Below, piece by piece: positions 5,197 through 8,156 of a DNA stretch of 8,156 bases. Origin of the DNA: Desulfovibrio sp. (GTDB lineage: Bacteria > Desulfobacterota > Desulfovibrionia > Desulfovibrionales > Desulfovibrionaceae). Made by a program: the position numbers and the translations under genes. The stretch's first letter is position 1; every line of letters begins with the position of its first letter. Where the stretch lies: contig JALHHV010000325.1 in the NCBI GenBank assembly GCA_022837365.1, forward strand, positions 1 to 8,156, written 5' to 3'. Under the pieces are notes generated by a model. It was not told the DNA's origin and searched no databases. It saw only the letters and a program-made list of their open reading frames with translations.

Positions 5197-6810
5197 CTAT
5201 CCTTCGTCCGGCGCAATGAACTCTCCGGCCAGTCCCGTGATCTCCGGCAACCCGTGGCCCACGTCCGGCGCATCGGGCTCGGCCTCGTTCTCCTCGAACA
5301 GCACGGCGAAGCTGGCGCCCTCAGGGCCGGAGGCCACCTTCAGCCGCCCGCCCAGCTGCGCCACCAGGCTGCCCACCAGTTGCATGCCCAGCGTGGCCCC
5401 CCCGGCGGGGTCGAAGCCTTCCGGCAGCCCCACGCCGTCGTCGGTGACGCGCACCTCCACCAGCCGCCCGTCCCGCCGGGCCGCGATGGCGACGCGCCCC
5501 GCATCGCGGCCGGGAAAGGCGTGCTTGATGGCGTTGGTGACCAGTTCGTTGAGGATCAGCCCGCAGGGGATGGCCGCCGACACCGGCAGGAACAGCGGCG
5601 GCAGGTCCAGCGCCAGTTCCACCTCGGCATCCACCGACGCCAGCACCAGCCTGCGCGCCAGCCGTTCCACGTAGTCGGCGAAGTTGACGCTGGCCAAGTC
5701 GTTGGCGCGGTAGAGTTCCTCGTGCGCAAGGGCCATGGAGGCCACGCGGTTGCGGCTTTCGATGAACCGCTCGCGGTCGGCGGCCCCGTCGGCGTAGGCA
5801 GCCTGCAAATTCAGCAGGCTGACGATGAGTTGCAGGTTGTTCTTGACCCGGTGGTGCACCTCGCGCAGCAGGATTTCCTTTTCGCGCAGCGAGGCCCGAA
5901 TGCTCTCCTCCGCCCGGCGGCGGGCGGTGACGTCCTCGGCCACCCCGGCCACGCGGTACACGCGGCCGTCGCCGTCGCGCACCGGAAAGGCCCGGGCATG
6001 CACCCAGCGCACCTGGCCGTCGGGCCGGAGTATGCGGAACTCCGCGTCCACGGGGGTGGCCGACGCGGCGATGTCCACCATGGCGGCGCGCAGGCCGTCG
6101 CGGTCCTCGGGGTGCACCGTGTCCAGCGATGTGGCGGGCGTCCGCATGGCATCTTCCACCGGGCGTCCCCAGACCGTTTCGTAGGCAGGCGAAAGGTACA
6201 GCAGCCGGTCTCCCGCCAGGTCGCGCACCCAGAACACCTCGTTGGTGCTCTCCATCAACTGGCGGAAGCGTTCCTCGCTTTCGGCCAGGGCACGCTGGTA
6301 CTCGCCGCGCTCCGCAATCTCGCGACGCAGGCGGCGGTTGGCCTCCTCCAGGTCCTCGGTGCGGCGGCGCACCAGGTCCTCCAGGGTTTCGCGGCGGCGG
6401 CCCTGCTCGCGCAGCAGTTCCGCGCGCAGCAGGCAGCGCACCAGCGCCCGGTCGAGCACGGCCATGTCCTCGATGGGCTTGATCACGAAGTCCCACGCCC
6501 CCATACGCAGGGCTCGCGCCAGTTCGCGCACCTCGCTGGTGCCGGACACCACGATGACCGGCACCGTGGGGTCCTGCGCGGCGATGCGGGGCAGCACCTC
6601 GGCCCCGCTCTTACCGGGCATGCGCCAGTCCAGCAGCACCGCGTCGGCCCCGCGCTCGTCGAACAGGGCCAGCGCGTCGGCCCCGCCGTCCGCCTCGCGC
6701 ACGGCATAGCCCGTATCGCGCAGGTAGCCGCACATGGCGGCGCGGGCCACCGGGTCGTCATCCACCACGAGGATGGCGGGAATGCGGTCGACGGACTGGC
6801 GGGGGTCCAT
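5197..6810 (-). CDS. soluble REC-PAS-HisKA_2 sensor histidine kinase
   Basis: This encodes 537 residues. The start is fixed by AAGGAGAA at 6814-6821. A receiver domain comes first (about 12-128), with acidic residues D17-D19, phospho-acceptor D61 in LLDWRMPG, S89 and K111. A coiled-coil linker follows (about 130-178), then a PAS domain of the PAS_3 fold (about 180-296, ending VAGVAEDVT). Next is a HisKA_2 dimerisation domain with the H-box EVHHRVKNNLQ, in which H320 is the likely phosphorylated residue, and an HATPase domain with N-box NELVTNAIKH (421-430) and DDGVG (457-461). There are no membrane segments, so it senses a cytoplasmic signal or receives phosphate from another kinase through D61. 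The receiver at the N-terminus makes it a hybrid of the relay type. Its output partner is not in the window. It lies downstream of the mltA-like gene, separated only by repeat copy 2. Confidence 0.88.
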   Translation of the reverse strand: MDPRQSVDRIPAILVVDDDPVARAAMCGYLRDTGYAVREADGGADALALFDERGADAVLLDWRMPGKSGAEVLPRIAAQDPTVPVIVVSGTSEVRELARALRMGAWDFVIKPIEDMAVLDRALVRCLLRAELLREQGRRRETLEDLVRRRTEDLEEANRRLRREIAERGEYQRALAESEERFRQLMESTNEVFWVRDLAGDRLLYLSPAYETVWGRPVEDAMRTPATSLDTVHPEDRDGLRAAMVDIAASATPVDAEFRILRPDGQVRWVHARAFPVRDGDGRVYRVAGVAEDVTARRRAEESIRASLREKEILLREVHHRVKNNLQLIVSLLNLQAAYADGAADRERFIESRNRVASMALAHEELYRANDLASVNFADYVERLARRLVLASVDAEVELALDLPPLFLPVSAAIPCGLILNELVTNAIKHAFPGRDAGRVAIAARRDGRLVEVRVTDDGVGLPEGFDPAGGATLGMQLVGSLVAQLGGRLKVASGPEGASFAVLFEENEAEPDAPDVGHGLPEITGLAGEFIAPDEG

Positions 6811-6821
6811 GCGTTCTCCTT

Positions 6822-7025
6822 GGGGCTGTTTCCAAATAAGGATTTTCGTTCGTTGGCAAGGAAAACGAGCCTGCCATGAGAGGGAGTATGCCTCAGCCGT
6901 TAGGCGAGCTTGCGAGCCTTACGGATGAGGACCGCAGCGCGCTCTTATCGTATTCGACCGAGCCTTAGCCGTTAGGCGAGCGCGCAGCGCGAGTCTTACG
7001 GATAAGGACAGCAAAAAACAGCCCC
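6822..7025. repeat. MITE-like intergenic repeat, copy 2 (rearranged)
   Basis: This 204-bp element shares its first 59 bp (6822-6880) with copy 1, with a single mismatch. It then carries two inner modules (6896-6938 and 6968-7012), both starting GCCGTTAGGCGAGC and containing CTTACGGAT, where copy 1 has one. The right arm is shortened to about 10 bp, AAACAGCCCC, still an inverted match to the left end. It reaches from the TAG stop of the mltA-like gene to the base next to the ribosome site of the kinase gene. It therefore forms the entire gap, and any promoter or terminator in that gap must lie within it. No protein coding is evident. Confidence 0.75.
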
Positions 7026-8156
7026 TACCGGTCGCGGGGCAACAGCAGCCACGCCGGGCCGGAGGCGTCCAGATGCCCGGCCACGGCGGCCGCGCGGTCG
7101 CCCGCGCCGCAGAACAGGTCGATGCGGTATCCCTTGATGGCCCCGCCGGTGTCCTGCGCAAGGCCGAGGCCGGTCACCGCGCCGCCGCCCGCGTGCTGCG
7201 GCACCGGGGTGGAAAAGGCCACCAGCGCGCCGGACGGCAGCACGGAACGGTCGGTGGCCAGGCTTACCCACGGGGTCAGCGGCCTGCCCGTGCACCCCAG
7301 CGGGCCGCTGCCCGCGCCTTCCTCCAGCCGGAAGAAGACGTAGCTGGGGTTGGTGTTCATGAGGGCTTGCGCCTCCGTGGGGTGGTCTTCCAGCCACTGG
7401 CGGATGGCCGGCATGTTCACCCCGTCGGGCGGCAGATCGCCCCGTTCCTTCAGGATGCGCCCAATGGACACGTAGGGCCGCCCGTTCTGCGCGGCGTACA
7501 GCACGCGGGCCTCGCTGCCGTCGGTGAAGCGCAGCCTGCCGGAACCCTGCACCTGCAGGATGTACACGTCCACCGGGTCCGCCGCCCAGGCCAGTTCCAG
7601 CCCCTTGCCGCGCAGCGCCCCCCCGGCGTCGATTTCCGTGCGGTCGTAGTAGGGCCGCAGCACGCGCCCCTTGGGGCCGTTCACCACCCGGTAGGTCATG
7701 CGCTGCCTGCCGGAGCCGGACGTGGCCAGTTCCGTCACGCGCATGTCGGGCGGGGTGCGGTAGATGGGATGCGCGTAGCCGGGCGCGGGGCGGCGGCTGG
7801 CGAGCAGCACCGGCTCGTAGTAGCCGGTCCAGGCGGTGTCCACGCGCAGCCAGCGGAACCGTTCGGCCAGCAGGCCGGGGTTGGCGTCCAACGAGGGCAG
7901 CAGGCCGGACAGCTGCCGCAGGGCGGCCATGAAGTCCGCGTTGGTCACGCGCACTCCCGGCCGGTCCAGGGCCACGCCGTCGGCCGGGCGGGTGGCCATG
8001 TAGGAAAGGCTTTGGGCCAGCGCCGGGGCCAGGTCGTTCCACGAGGCAAGCCCCTGGCTGCGCGGGTCCATGGCCGCGATGGCGGCGCGGATCTCGTCGG
8101 GCGAAACTTCCGTGTACGCGGGCAGGGGCGGCAGCGACAGGGCCGGGCGCGCCGGG
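7025..8156 (-). CDS. mltA: membrane-bound lytic murein transglycosylase, MltA family (5' end outside window)
   Basis: The frame is open to the right edge, so the N-terminus with its expected lipoprotein signal is missing; 376 residues are visible. The internal ATG at 8071 is not the start, because coding continues upstream of it (LPAYTEVSPDEIRAAI). MltA cleaves peptidoglycan glycan strands, releasing 1,6-anhydro-muropeptides, from the inner face of the outer membrane. The MltA domain is recognised by WTGYYEPVL, PIYRTPPD, VLRPYYDRTEID, YILQVQGSGRL, GRPYVSIGRIL and NPSYVFFR. The C-terminal 3D domain, named for its three aspartates, shows LAQDTGGAIKG and RIDLFCGAGDRA and ends in WLLLPRDR; one of these aspartates is the catalytic acid in the family. 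The gene looks intact. Its TAG stop shares one base with repeat copy 2. Confidence 0.92.
   Translation of the reverse strand, partial: PARPALSLPPLPAYTEVSPDEIRAAIAAMDPRSQGLASWNDLAPALAQSLSYMATRPADGVALDRPGVRVTNADFMAALRQLSGLLPSLDANPGLLAERFRWLRVDTAWTGYYEPVLLASRRPAPGYAHPIYRTPPDMRVTELATSGSGRQRMTYRVVNGPKGRVLRPYYDRTEIDAGGALRGKGLELAWAADPVDVYILQVQGSGRLRFTDGSEARVLYAAQNGRPYVSIGRILKERGDLPPDGVNMPAIRQWLEDHPTEAQALMNTNPSYVFFRLEEGAGSGPLGCTGRPLTPWVSLATDRSVLPSGALVAFSTPVPQHAGGGAVTGLGLAQDTGGAIKGYRIDLFCGAGDRAAAVAGHLDASGPAWLLLPRDR

Noticed and set aside
5254..6879. A 541-codon + strand frame opposite the histidine kinase
   Set aside because: Same cause: long stop-free antisense frame in high-GC DNA with low-complexity translation, running into repeat copy 2.
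8069..8071. ATG at 8071 as the start of the mltA-like gene
   Set aside because: The same frame remains open to the window edge with plausible coding sequence, no ribosome site precedes this ATG, and an MltA lipoprotein needs an N-terminal signal.

Overview
The window is high-GC DNA whose strong AGGAGG-type ribosome sites and gene content fit a Desulfovibrio-like sulfate reducer (Desulfovibrionaceae). The assignment is an inference from the genes and base composition, because no rRNA or other marker gene is present. Apart from one small secreted protein gene on the + strand near the left end, all supported genes are on the minus strand and read right to left.

Left end (1-512): a rho-independent terminator for an upstream + strand transcript (62-88) stands beside a second terminator pointing the other way (95-124). 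Next comes a 96-residue exported cysteine-motif protein on the + strand (198-488), which is convergent with the operon to its right.

Centre (513-4200): a compact three-gene minus-strand operon. In transcription order it encodes a small glycine-zipper membrane protein (3681-3962), an 875-residue P1B-type ATPase with a YSCA transmembrane motif and an arginine-rich N-terminus without CxxC (1002-3629), and a small HMA-like protein with two C-terminal membrane segments (513-950). This composition matches the fezABC operon of Desulfovibrio magneticus, which builds ferrosomes: lipid-bounded iron storage compartments. Both gene gaps are 51 nt and each holds a hairpin. Upstream is a TTGACA promoter whose spacer contains a Fur-box-like inverted repeat, consistent with induction under iron starvation.

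Middle right (4200-5196): a strong minus-strand terminator (4228-4269), a 170-bp repeat with terminal inverted repeats (4355-4524), a 30-residue membrane protein gene with a strong ribosome site (4524-4616), and about 580 nt in which no gene can be supported.

Right (5197-8156): a soluble REC-PAS-HisKA_2 histidine kinase (5197-6810), a second copy of the repeat (6822-7025) that fills the gap to the next gene, and a lytic transglycosylase of the MltA family that runs off the right edge. The two repeat copies share a 59-bp left end with one mismatch. Both end exactly at the TAG stop codon of a minus-strand gene. They look like a lineage-specific mobile or structural intergenic element, and they are the least explained part of the window.
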